From positions 97,501 to 161,500 of the forward strand of contig JALJCO010001023.1 of NCBI GenBank assembly GCA_023101725.1: a stretch of 64,000 nucleotides of DNA, in the 5' to 3' direction. This DNA comes from Atherinomorus stipes. Lineage: Eukaryota; Chordata; Actinopteri; Atheriniformes; Atherinidae. The notes under the pieces are model-generated. The model did not search any database, had not been told where the DNA came from, and saw only the letters and a list, made by a program, of their open reading frames with translations. Positions within the stretch are counted from its first letter, which is position 1, and every line of letters starts with the position of its first letter. The translations under genes were made by a program, and so were the position numbers. Below, piece by piece: positions 22,979-32,591 of this stretch.

Positions 22979-24110
22979 CAGATTTCTGCAGCAACACTAA
23001 AATGCCGAGCAGAAGATGTTGCCGGCATTGGTTCAGGGATAATATCCTTTATCTTCTCTCTGTAATACCAAACCTTTTCCCCTGGTAACTTGATGGAGGG
23101 TGTATAGAATTTGTTTACACCAGCACAGTTCATTGTGTCAACCTCGTACTGGTCCTCCACAATCTAGATAAGAAAAAATATAAAGAAAATGAAAGCTTAT
23201 TATTACAACAATAATGCACTGTGCTCAATGTTTGTGTGAGACATTTAATTTTTTTACATTCATACATTTTCTGTACCATACATTGCCTCAGAGTAAAGAA
23301 CAAAAGACAGTTTCTTGCTTTCATGTTCACTCCTTGACAAAATGTTCCACAATAATGATTCCAGCACATGTTTAATACTTGGATAACCAACTGTAGCACA
23401 TTCATACCTCTGTCACAATACCAGGATACAGATCTCCTTCATAATCGACCAGCACCCATTGCCCAACTCCAATGGAGTCCTTGTCTTGGTCTTCTGATTC
23501 TCTGAGGATGACCTCTTTTAGTGAGTAGCAGTCACAGGCAGGCCTGCAGAAGCAAGATACCTCCCTCACTTTTATCTTGCCTGGATCTGTTGCAACAAGC
23601 TGCCCTTGCCTTTGAAGCTGCCCTTTTTCTCTCCATCTCTCCTGCTCTAAATGTAAAAAGTTATTCAGTATTCATTAAATATGTTATTTGTAAATTATTT
23701 ACATTAATTCTTAATAGTTGTATCATTAAAGATCACCATACATTCAACACATTCATTACCATAACAGTTTTGTTCATTACCGTAACAGCCTCAAATGTTA
23801 CACGGTAATGAATGCAGAGCATTACGGTAATGAATGAAAAAAGCATTTAGCTAGCAATAGCTAGCATAGATAAGCATGATTCAGCAGAAATATTTTCAAC
23901 ATCATTTTGGCTCTATTAAAGCTACTTTTCTATTGATTATCAAATCAGTATCTTTTAAAAAAAATTAAATATGCCCCATTACGGTAATGACCATTAGTGG
24001 TGTACCCAGGGGTGTCTGTAAACACAATCTTTAACAAATCTATAATTTAACAATTAAAACTTATCTTACCTCGTTGCCATCTTGCATCCTCTGTTCCAAG
24101 CAGTACATCA
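22963..24110 (-). CDS. Third gene of the transposon, SH3/Tudor-like, 5' end unresolved
   Basis: Two firm minus-strand exons: 23646-23408 (acceptor ATTTAG, donor GTATGA) and 23163-22963 (acceptor TATCTAG, stop TGA). They join in phase. An upstream piece ending at a GTAAGA donor near 24070 reads ISHDVLLGTEDARWQR and fits the phase, but its start is not visible. The protein contains a cysteine-rich CFCRPACDCY, then GQWVLVDYEGDLYPGIVTE, EVDTM and GEKVWYYREKI. The WVLVDYEGDLYPG strand pattern resembles SH3/Tudor-type small barrels that bind peptides or DNA. I have no firm family. Its position inside the termini, on the transposase strand and upstream of it, suggests an accessory transposition protein. 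Confidence 0.6.
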
Positions 24111-24386
24111 TGGGAGATTAAAACTTTATTTAATCAAATACAGGGATTTTAATGGGGCCAAAAAGCTGTGCAACGGTAATGAACTCCAAATGCTCCGGAC
24201 ACACAGATTTGTTAAAATATATTTGAATTGATAAATGTTACACCAAAAATGAGAACATTATTTGTTAAAATGTACAATTTTAACTGTTTTTTGTACTTAT
24301 GTTTCTATTAAATTAGGCAGTTTTATTGTGATATTTTGGGGTTAAATGTAAAAAAAAAAACAGTCCGGACACATTACGGTAATGAA
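23754..24386. repeat. Right sub-terminal TTACGGTAA cluster
   Basis: Seven copies in both orientations: CATTACCATAACAG 23754, CATTACCGTAACAG 23775, TTACACGGTAATGAATG 23797, ATTACGGTAATGAA 23821, CATTACGGTAATGA 23977, CAACGGTAATGA 24171 and CATTACGGTAATGAA 24372. They mirror the left cluster. Confidence 0.8.
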
Positions 24387-24551
24387 TATTCTGACAGAAA
24401 AAATGTTTTAGAAATATGAATTAATGCCTCAAGTACAAAGACAACAATAGTCCCACATAAAACACACACTGCAGTTTGATGTAGAATAAATTGTTTTGAT
24501 TATTTTAGCTATTTTGACCTTCATTTCCTCACAGACATGACCAAAAGTAGT

Positions 24552-24567
24552 TTCGTGAGAATCACCC
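24552..24567 (-). repeat. Right terminal inverted repeat of the large transposon
   Basis: TTCGTGAGAATCACCC, the exact reverse complement of 14415-14430. The flanking base pair is AA. Confidence 0.9.
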
Positions 24568-25354
24568 AATTCAGCTGGAATCAGCTCCTTTCCAAACGTA
24601 GTGATGATGTCATCTTTGCCTGGTTTAATCCCAAACTAGTGAAAGTTGCTCCTGTATGGAGGAGGTGAGGACGACACGGAGCTGAACTGAACCTGCTGCA
24701 GGCTGCACATTGTTGTGGCCTCTTTTGGTTTTAACAAAGAGTCTAAACGAAAGTTTAAGCCGCTTTCTAACTCAGGATTTTCAGGCAAATTTCAAATGAG
24801 GTCCAACACGAATAATATCCATGTTTCAACAAGAAAAATGCCGTTTCCGGGTGATGACTCACTTACCAAGTTAGTGTAATGGTGATAGAAATATAACACA
24901 GCAACGCAGCGTCGGTATTTTGTTATTCGTCATCAAAATACAGATTTATTCAATATAAAACACAACGATCTCTGTTTGTTTCGTCGGGTTACTTTACATT
25001 TTTATGAATGATATGAGTGCGTGTTTGACCGTAGACTCCAATACAAAACAGGCTTTTTGCCCCCTGGTTGCGCGCGCAACTGCCAATGTTTGTAAACGGG
25101 AAACCCATCTATAGCTTAACAGAAACTAGGTGCTGCTACCAAAAACGAGTAGAAATATAACACTTTTTACAACCAAAATACAAAACTTTACGAAGTACCT
25201 TTTTGGTGGCATGAATGGTTGAATATACCACTCACAGATAATCGTTTTAACCCATAAAAAGACATTTTTACAGTAAAATAGCTAGCGGAAATTAGCATCG
25301 AAGCTAGCGGAAATTAGCGGTGGAGCTAGCACAGTACATTGTGTATGGGACAAA
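24568..25354. other. No recognised gene
   Basis: Right flank of the large transposon. The stretch 25055-25120 (CCCCCTGGTTGCGCGCG...CATCTATAGC) is a loose inverted match to 13690-13745 on the other flank. GCTAGCGGAAATTAGC occurs twice near 25280-25320. Confidence 0.4.
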
Positions 25355-25833
25355 TGCTGCGTTCCATTTGAACTCGGAAGTCGGAAATTCCCAGTTCCGA
25401 GTAGGAAGTTTCAACTGGAACGCCCCCCTGAAGTCGGATTTCCCACTCGGAAAGTCTGACAACTCTCGCAGCTCCGAGTTCAGATTTAAAGATGGCCGCG
25501 CCCTGTGTTAGCAGTTTTAGAAGCTTCTGTAATGTTACATTTATTTACACTTCTTACTAATATTTTGTTGCATAAATCAGTCGTACACGTAGTATTGGTT
25601 TATACAGATGTAGGGGGAAGCTGCTGTAGTGTAATTCACATTTTTCATGTCGTATATGTGAACTACAACGCCAGCTGTGCCAACAACGGCTAATAGCAAT
25701 AGCCTTAGCAAACACGTTGTTTTGCTAGGCTGCTAACTGGTTTTCCGACCAGTGAGCTGGAACGCAAGTTGGTCGGGTGTAACGTCACCCCCCAGTTCCC
25801 ACTTCCTAGTTCCGATGAAAATGGAACGCAGCA
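25355..25833. mobile_element. MITE with TGCTGCGTTCCATTT ends (479 bp)
   Basis: TGCTGCGTTCCATTT at 25355 and AAATGGAACGCAGCA ending at 25833 are exact inverted repeats. Imperfect inverted similarity extends inward through GGAAGT/ACTTCC blocks for about 45 bp. Superfamily not resolved and no coding capacity. Confidence 0.75.
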
Positions 25834-25977
25834 TAACCACTGCTGGGCTGCGAAAACCCCCCCAAACATGATGGCATGCAAAAATCCGAAATTAAAAAAT
25901 GGTTCAAGGAAAATGGTCAGAGCGCATTCTGCTCTCTCTCTCTCTAAGTAGCTACTGATTGGTAGCTATGGCAAGCT

Positions 25978-26110
25978 ATCGCATACTTCCATTGTCAATA
26001 CTCAAAATTTTGAGTATACTGCATCTAAATGAAAAACAGTATGCATAGTATGTGAAAATTAAGTATGCAAAAGTACCCGGATGACGTACTGAAACCTGTC
26101 AAGATTTTGA
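25978..26110. repeat. GCATACT/AGTATGC repeat end, partner near 29705-29857
   Basis: Repeated GCATACT, TGAGTATACT and AGTATGCA words match, in inverted sense, the 29705-29857 stretch (AGTATGCGATTTGGGACAG...TTAGGACGCAGC). Such words form the ends of Harbinger-like fish MITEs. If the two ends belong together, the tiny Myb-like gene lies inside the same element, but this is uncertain. Confidence 0.4.
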
Positions 26111-26142
26111 GTACGCGACTGTGGACACTCACCAGTGGAAAG

Positions 26143-27200
26143 ATGGCAGCGGAGAGCGGTTCTTCGTACGAGTCCACAGTGAACACGGCGGCTCTTTACA
26201 AATGTAAGTTTGTGTTGTTTTTCTTAATGCCTTTTACCATGAAGAACCACCAGCTGCGGTCATTTTCAGTGTATTTGTGGTGTACCGATGTTAATTTTAA
26301 ATGCGAACGGTGTTGCAAATGCTAATGCTAGTTAGCTATTAGCTGCCGGGTTACGAAGCATTACCCACAATAACCAGGCTAATAAAAATAACCGGTGTCG
26401 GTACACGATCGTCATGGGCCAGAGAGTGTACGGCCAATAGTACACGGTTATAATAGTATTGTTCCGTCTAAATTATTGAAGTATTTTAACTCTGGCGCGC
26501 CGTGGTGCTTTCACTGTCGGCTCGGTCAGCTGCACTCATATCAACCAAAGATTGAATTTCCCCGTTAAATGTTAATGTGGTAAATGGAATGAGTTTTCCC
26601 CTTCACTGCTGGGGAGGCTGGTATCAGAGCCAGGCTTCACTGCTGGGGGGGCTGGTGTCAGAGCCAGGCTTCACTGCTGGGGAGGCTGGTGTCAGAGCCA
26701 GGCTTCACTGCTGGGGAGGCTGGTATCAGAGCCAGGCTTCACTGCTGGGGGGGCTGGTATCAGAGCCAGGCTTCAGTGCAGGGGAGGCTGGTATCAGAGC
26801 CAGGCTTCACTGCTGGGGAGGCTGGTATCAGAGCCAGGCTTCAGTGCTGGGGAGGCTGGTATCAGAGCCAGGCTTCACTGCTGGGGAGGCTGGTGTCAGA
26901 GCCAGGCTTCAGTGCTGGGGAGGCTGGTATCAGAGCCAGGCTTCACTGCTGGGGAGGCTGGTATCAGAGCCAGCCTCAGACGGGTAGATGGTTTGTCAGT
27001 ACTACCAGCATTAGTTATGGAGGTTTTATCTGTACCATTATTTGTTCACTTATTATATGATTTCTGTAACGTATGTTTTGCTCTTTCTAGGGTCAGACGA
27101 GGATACCCGGGGACTCATTGCCTGGAGGGGCACTGTGGCATTTATCTGGCAGTACATCCTGGGGTTTGGAGGCTATGGGGAAAAAGGGAAAAATGTCTGA
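26143..27200 (+). CDS. Tiny two-exon gene with half a Myb/SANT-like domain
   Basis: Exon 1 runs from the ATG at 26143 to 26203 (AAAT, then donor GTAAGT). Exon 2 runs from 27091 (after CTCTTTCTAG) to the TGA at 27198-27200. Joining restores a tryptophan codon across the junction and gives WSDEDTRGLIAWRG, the start of a Myb/SANT-like DNA-binding domain of the kind carried by Harbinger elements and their domesticated relatives. The product would be only 56 residues, ending GFGGYGEKGKNV, so the domain is incomplete. AATAAA directly overlaps the end (27201). The intron carries an 11-copy minisatellite. This may be a truncated transposon-derived gene or the 5' end of an alternatively spliced one. 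Confidence 0.45.
26605..26985. repeat. 34-bp minisatellite, about 11 copies
   Basis: The unit is CTTCACTGCTGGGGAGGCTG then GTATCAGAGCCAGG, with variants GTGTCAGAG and CAGTGCTGG. Open frames through it reflect the repeat and not a protein. It lies in the intron of the putative small Myb-like gene. Confidence 0.9.
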
Positions 27201-27584
27201 AATAAAATCAGTTTAATTTATATTAATAGTGGTGTGGTTTTGTATTTTTTTGCTGTCTTTTTTTTTCATTTACTTATTTTTTAAAGAAGTGTCCTCACAG
27301 TAACATGCTGTAACACTGATGCCTCAATAACAATGATGTAATATAATTACATTTTAATCACATTATGTATTATGTCAACGGAGCTCAAATCTGAGGTCTA
27401 CAGGAGCCAGTCCCGACTCAACCCAGCAGAGGTAACCAAATCAGACCAGCAGAGACTTTGATGGCAGATGAAGCATAAGAAAATGAGTTATGAATCACAG
27501 AAATGTATTACATATATCGTTGTGTACAACAATACTGTATAACAAATGAGTAACAACATGTAATTGTTGATTATTAATCAAGTA
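27201..27584. other. No recognised feature
   Basis: AT-rich sequence after the small gene; nothing else visible. Confidence 0.4.
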
Positions 27585-27800
27585 AGTAAGTAAGTAAGTT
27601 TTATTTCTATAGCGCCTTTCACAGACAAGGGGACGTCACAAGGTGCTGCACAGAGGGAACAATTAAAATACAAGAAAAAAAATACAGCAAATATAAAATA
27701 CAAAAAACAATACAAGCAACGAGAAAATTTGAATAAAAATCAAAGGGTTGCTGACAATATGTAAAGTCAGAATGAAGGAGACTGCTAAACACAGGGAGAG
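27585..27800 (-). mobile_element. LINE/SINE 3' tail with (GTAA)n
   Basis: AAGTAAGTAAGTAAGT followed by TTTATTTCTATAGCGCCTTT and CACAAGGTGCTGCACAG is the reverse complement of an L2-like LINE 3' tail with its short tandem end. No clear coding part remains. Confidence 0.55.
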
Positions 27801-28151
27801 CTGGTTTCAAGTTCCTAACCCCGCCCTGCGAATGGGTTAGTACAAGGAGAGTATTGAAGCAGATCGTAGAAATATGATTGAAATAATAAAATGATGTGTG
27901 ATGAATGTCATCAATTGTCTGAAATGTAAGAAGAGTATAAAAGTCAGAGTGACTAAGCATAACCCGAGGTTTGAAAACAACAGCTTGAGTCTGTTAAAAC
28001 ACTGAGGTAACCAGCAAAAAGAGGAACTTGGAAACTCCCTAACTTTTGGCAGTAAACAACATGACATTAGGTCATCGTTCTGGAAAGATCATTTGTTCAA
28101 GCCAATCAAATGGACCAGACCGGGCCTTGTGATCACCCTTCAACCAAGGTG

Positions 28152-28862
28152 ATAAAAGATCCCTCTAAAGTGCGATTATAGCATTACGTCTCGGTGGATC
28201 TGAAGAGGCAGGATGCGTCCTCACCATCTGAAGGAATCGGACAGAAGGCTTATTTTGGACTTTTAACACCAGATCTGGACGTAATCTCAACCAACTTTCA
28301 ACTGAAAAGGATTTTAGCTTCTGGACTGATAGCATTAGCCTTGTGCTTCTAACAGTGGCAGTTTGGACCCTCAGGACGGGGGGGTCCAGGACAGCTGTCA
28401 CTGGGGCACACAAGTGGATTTGAAGTACAATCCGGGGCCCCGGATACTGGACTTTGAACCACTCTCCTAAATTTTTAATGGGTTATCAGCTTTGAGTTTT
28501 CAAGGGACTTTCAACATTTAAAGGTAGACTGAGAGATAATTAGGATTAATTTGTAAGACATTTTACACAAAATGGAGAAGTTAGGATGTTGGATTATGAT
28601 GAGATTATTCTGATTAATTTGGGAATTGTTGGATTTTCTTTGATTATTGGACTTTCTATTACCGGATTTAATCTCAGTTATCCCATTTTTGATCATTTTA
28701 CAGAATCGGATCCCTCGATTAGATTAAGGTGTTGGAGACAGATGATTATTTCATTTATACTGGGTTTTATAAATTGTTACTTGATTGTACTTTTGTTGAT
28801 TTTAAGCTGTTTATACCTTTTCATCCCCTGCTAAATTGCTTCAATAAATGTAACCTGCATGA
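28152..28862 (+). other. Unclassified unit: TATA, small 2-TM ORF, poly(A) signal
   Basis: GATAAAAG at 28152, an 82-codon ORF at 28586-28834 with two hydrophobic stretches (INLGIVGFSLIIGLSITGF and IISFILGFINCYLIVLLLIL), then AATAAATG at 28843. I do not recognise the protein. The arrangement could be part of an LTR or a small membrane-protein gene. There is no homology I can name. Confidence 0.3.
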
Positions 28863-29704
28863 AGAATAATTAGTGATTATTTCACGTTTTCATAGTTCGA
28901 TGGTTGCTACCCTCATTGAGGGAAGTAAAGTGGTCTAGGTAATTTCCTACCTATTTTTAACAACTTTAATGGTCCTAACAGGTTGGTTTTAGCCAGATAA
29001 CATGTCCCAGCATCCTGTACTTTCCTGGATGTTAAATATTCCGGATCTGAACAAGTGCTCGGAAAACGTTTAGGGGACAAGCTGTTGATGAGATGAGGTA
29101 GCTGATGAGGGGGTCCGGGATAAAAGGTTGTTCGCCCGTGAGAGACTCGCAGCTGTAAAGGGCAGACGATATCGAATTAAGGCAGTTAGTTGTCCGGACG
29201 AATTGTCCCCGTCACCAGCTTAGACTGGCTTATGAGTCAAACCCACTGAGGTTAATAACCCTTGGGGACTTTTAGCTGCTAAACCCGTTACTGGAGAGCT
29301 GGTTTTTCCCGATTTATACCATCCACGGATCGAGGGTTTTCAGACAATTACTCATACTTGTGTGTTTTTTTCATATTGCGTATTTCTAGCATACTTGTAA
29401 TTATCTTACATCAGTGTGGACACAAGTTTGAGTTTAAAATTACGTCAGATGTTACTAGTAGGTTCACACAAATTACCATCGGCTGCAGACCTGCGCAGCT
29501 TCAGCCAGTAGCAGGAGATCAATTTGCCGGCGCCGGTTTCGGCGTAAGGCTTCCCTAAGGATGTTCATGTTTTCCTGATGAGAAATAACCAAAAAAAAAA
29601 ACACTTAACGGGAAAAAGGGCCGGCAGAAGATGGCGGCGGTGCGCTGTGGCTGTACGCCGGTCAAAAATTTCCGTAGAAGAAGAAGTCAACACCGGCCTT
29701 TCAT
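28863..29704. other. No recognised gene
   Basis: No motif-bearing frames. GATGGCGGCGG near 29631 is a YY1-like word. Confidence 0.35.
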
Positions 29705-29858
29705 TTCCGGTGAGTACTCCACACGGGAGTATGCGATTTGGGACAGCACTGCATACTTGAAAGTCACGTACTAAGCCACTGAGTACATAGTATGGTTAGT
29801 GTACTCAATTTGGGATTTTGAGTATAGAGTATGCAAGTTTGCGGTTTAGGACGCAGCA

Positions 29859-31440
29859 AGTAACTCAGGACTGAGGCAAGAATTGAGGACATCATTTTAT
29901 TTTATTTATTCTATTTTTTTTTGCTCTCTGACCACATCAAATGTTAACAGCAGGGATGGATGCCGTCACATCCAGTATAACAGTCTGTGCTCATGGCTGT
30001 CATGTCAAAATGACTCTGCGTTTTATGACGCTTCAGTTTTTCCGTCCCTATTAATGTCTATCATCGATGGATGCTGAAAATTCCTGGAGATGGATGTTGG
30101 ACATTAGTGTCGGAAGTAAAGATCCTCGACCGTTGCGTATTTCCGGTCAAAAAACAAGGAAGTGTGATAAAGGTCTATAGTTTTTTGCAGACATCCGACT
30201 TCATCATCATTTTCATCATCTTGAGGTCTTATCCATCGCGGGGAGAGTTAGTTTGGACTTCCTCTTTTTTTTGCGTTTCTGCGTCAGTGGGGTACTCGGT
30301 TCAGATCCTGAAAAGTCATTTTGAGGTTCCTCATTTTGATTTGTTCATACTGATTCCTGGCATGACAATTAATAACGGTGCTGGAGGGGATATTGACGTT
30401 GCTTTATCTCTTTAGAAAGCTGGACCATCCAGTAGGCGGCTGAGTTTGCGGTCTTTTAAAGGGCTGTAAAAGATTTTTCACTGAATCTAGCAGATGCGAC
30501 CCCTGCACTCTTCGACCCTCTGAAATTAGGTCTCCTTTTCGGCTCCATCCCCCGTCTTTTTCAGATAATTTCTTCAGCACGTACGCTATGGAAGGTGAAG
30601 GGGGACAAAATAAAATAAATATATATGACATGAAATAAATAAATATATCATGAAATACATACCTGTAAATCTCCCATTAATTAAATATATCATGAATTTC
30701 TTAAAAACATCATTAAATAAATAAATTTACCACTAAATAATTAAATATATCATTAAATCATTAAATACATCAATAAATAATTAAATACAACATGAAATTA
30801 TGAAATATGCAATTAAATAATTAAATGTCCCATGAAATAATTAAATATACCTTTTAAAATAATTAATTTAAATACTAAAACAACATTTTAAAGAAAACTT
30901 TTATTTAAAGATTTATTTAATTATTTCATTGTGTATTTAATTATTTCATGCCTCCTCTGTGAGCGCTGTTGTCATGAAATCATTGAAAATGTCATTTAAA
31001 ACGTCAAACCCAGCCATCAAACTCAGTGGGCGGGACTAACGTTGATCCTGTGAAATCGATAGACCTTTTTCACACTTCCTTGTTTTTTGACCGGAAATAC
31101 TTAACGGGCGAGGATCTTTGCTTCCGACAACAGTGTCTCAAGCTGGAAAGTCAAGTCATTGCAGCACCAGGCTGTTTTTCTTTTGCTCTGAAGCAGTCCA
31201 ACGTCCATTTCCAGGACTTTTCAACATCCATCGATGATAGACATTAATAGGGACGGAAAAACCGAAGCGTCATTAAACGCCGAGTCATTTTGACACGACT
31301 GCCGTGAGCACAGACTGTTATACTGAATGTGACCGTATCGATCCCTGCTGTAAACATTTGATACAGTCAGAGAGCAAAAATAAAATAAAATAAATACAAT
31401 AAAATGATGTCCTTAACTCTTGCCTCAGTCCTGAGTTACT
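29859..31440. repeat. Large inverted repeat (foldback-like), arms 320 and 382 bp
   Basis: 29859-30178 and 31059-31440 are inverted copies, starting AGTAACTCAGGACTGAGGCA and ending at the mirror TGCCTCAGTCCTGAGTTACT. The right arm has about 60 extra bases near 31140-31200. The spacer 30179-31058 includes an AT-rich stretch (30600-30960) of repeating ATTAAATATATCATGAAATA-like words. Confidence 0.8.
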
Positions 31441-31620
31441 GTTTTCATCCATCAGTGTTAAAGCAGAAGAAAAGAGTTTTTATATTTTTGTCCTTGCATG
31501 CGTGGAGATAGTTTAACTGTGTTGTGTGAAGTCGTGGCTGCTGTCATCTGTGGATCTTCATGGTGGACTGTGTTGAACAGCAGCATGATGCTGCTTTGTA
31601 GCCGTGGATTAATGTTCTCA

Positions 31621-31714
31621 CGTATGTTATATGAGAGGCTGACGAGGCAGTTCGGGTCCAGCGATCTTTTACTGGACTCGAACTGCCTCGTCTCAGCCTC
31701 TCATTATAACATAC
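31621..31714. repeat. 94-base near-perfect hairpin
   Basis: Arm 31621-31661 and arm 31672-31714 are reverse complements over about 41 bp with one mismatch and two small bulges; the loop is CGATCTTTTA. No flanking direct repeat is visible. Could be a tiny MITE or a small-RNA precursor. Confidence 0.85.
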
Positions 31715-32591
31715 ATGACTGGTAACCCACAGCTGTACTAGAATAATACATGTATGTACTCAAAGCTACAACAGAAGCACGTTAAATAAAAGCCACCAAA
31801 CATACAGAATATTATTTAATTTTATTTCAAACTCAGAATGAACTACGATCTCCTCGATCTCCTGCAGTTTAACACGTTACAATGATATTCTACCATCTGT
31901 GATCCTTATTTTGTTCACGATCATTTAAAACAATAATTCTGAAATCAAAGTGATCAGAGAAGTTTGACCAAACCTATGTGAAATCTTTAAAAAAGAAAAA
32001 AGCATTATTTCAGCAGAGGCGGTAATTTTGGACATTAATACGTTAATTTGCGGACATTATGCACGTACTGGATGCATTAATAACACCTGCACGGTCACGT
32101 TTTATTTCCTGTCAATGTCATCAGAGCGGCTCTGCAGGTTTCATTCTAATCTGATGCTTTCTTATGTCAGAAATGATGAATAATCGCAGCTAAACCTCCT
32201 CTTTAAACATTCGGTTTCGGACGTGATTGAATTACATTTAAAGCTTGTTATTAACAAACTCCCTCTCTTTAAAATCCCGGGAGCAGCTCAACACATACAA
32301 ATGACAAAACAATGCATCGTTGGTCACATGATGGAAATAATGCAGGCAAAACTTCTGGTTCTGAAGATCGAGGCAGAGTCGAGTAAACGGGCTCAAATGT
32401 AAAATCCAGAGTGGAAACATGATCCATTTTTGACGTTTGACTGAAGTCTGGCCCTCACAGGAAGACAAGATTCTCGCCCATTACGTACTTCCGGTTTTTC
32501 TGAAAAAGGTCTTTTGTTTTGGCCTGTTGACTGTTTCGTGTTGTGTTCAAACATGGCGGCTCCGTTCGTGCCTACCTGAATGAGCTCTACA
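31715..32591. other. No recognised gene
   Basis: Nothing convincing. ACATGGCGGCTCC near 32552 is a YY1-like word with no open frame after it. Confidence 0.4.

Larger units (their letters stand above)
14415..24567. mobile_element. Intact ISL2EU-like DNA transposon, 10.15 kb
   Basis: A perfect 16-bp terminal inverted repeat, GGGTGATTCTCACGAA, bounds the element. Inside are sub-terminal repeats at both ends, a YqaJ/SWIM gene on the + strand, a THAP-DDE transposase on the minus strand, and a third minus-strand gene. The combination of an IS5/Harbinger-like DDE_4-type transposase with a separate YqaJ-nuclease gene is known for the ISL2EU group of eukaryotic transposons. All inferred exons join in frame with no stops. 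Flanking bases (CA before, AA after) do not form an obvious 2-bp duplication. Three other transposons sit in its introns or spacer, so it is not brand new, yet its coding capacity is preserved. Confidence 0.85.

Noticed and set aside
26577..27060. Open frames with GWYQSQASLLG repeats
   Set aside because: Translation of the 34-bp minisatellite, not a protein family.
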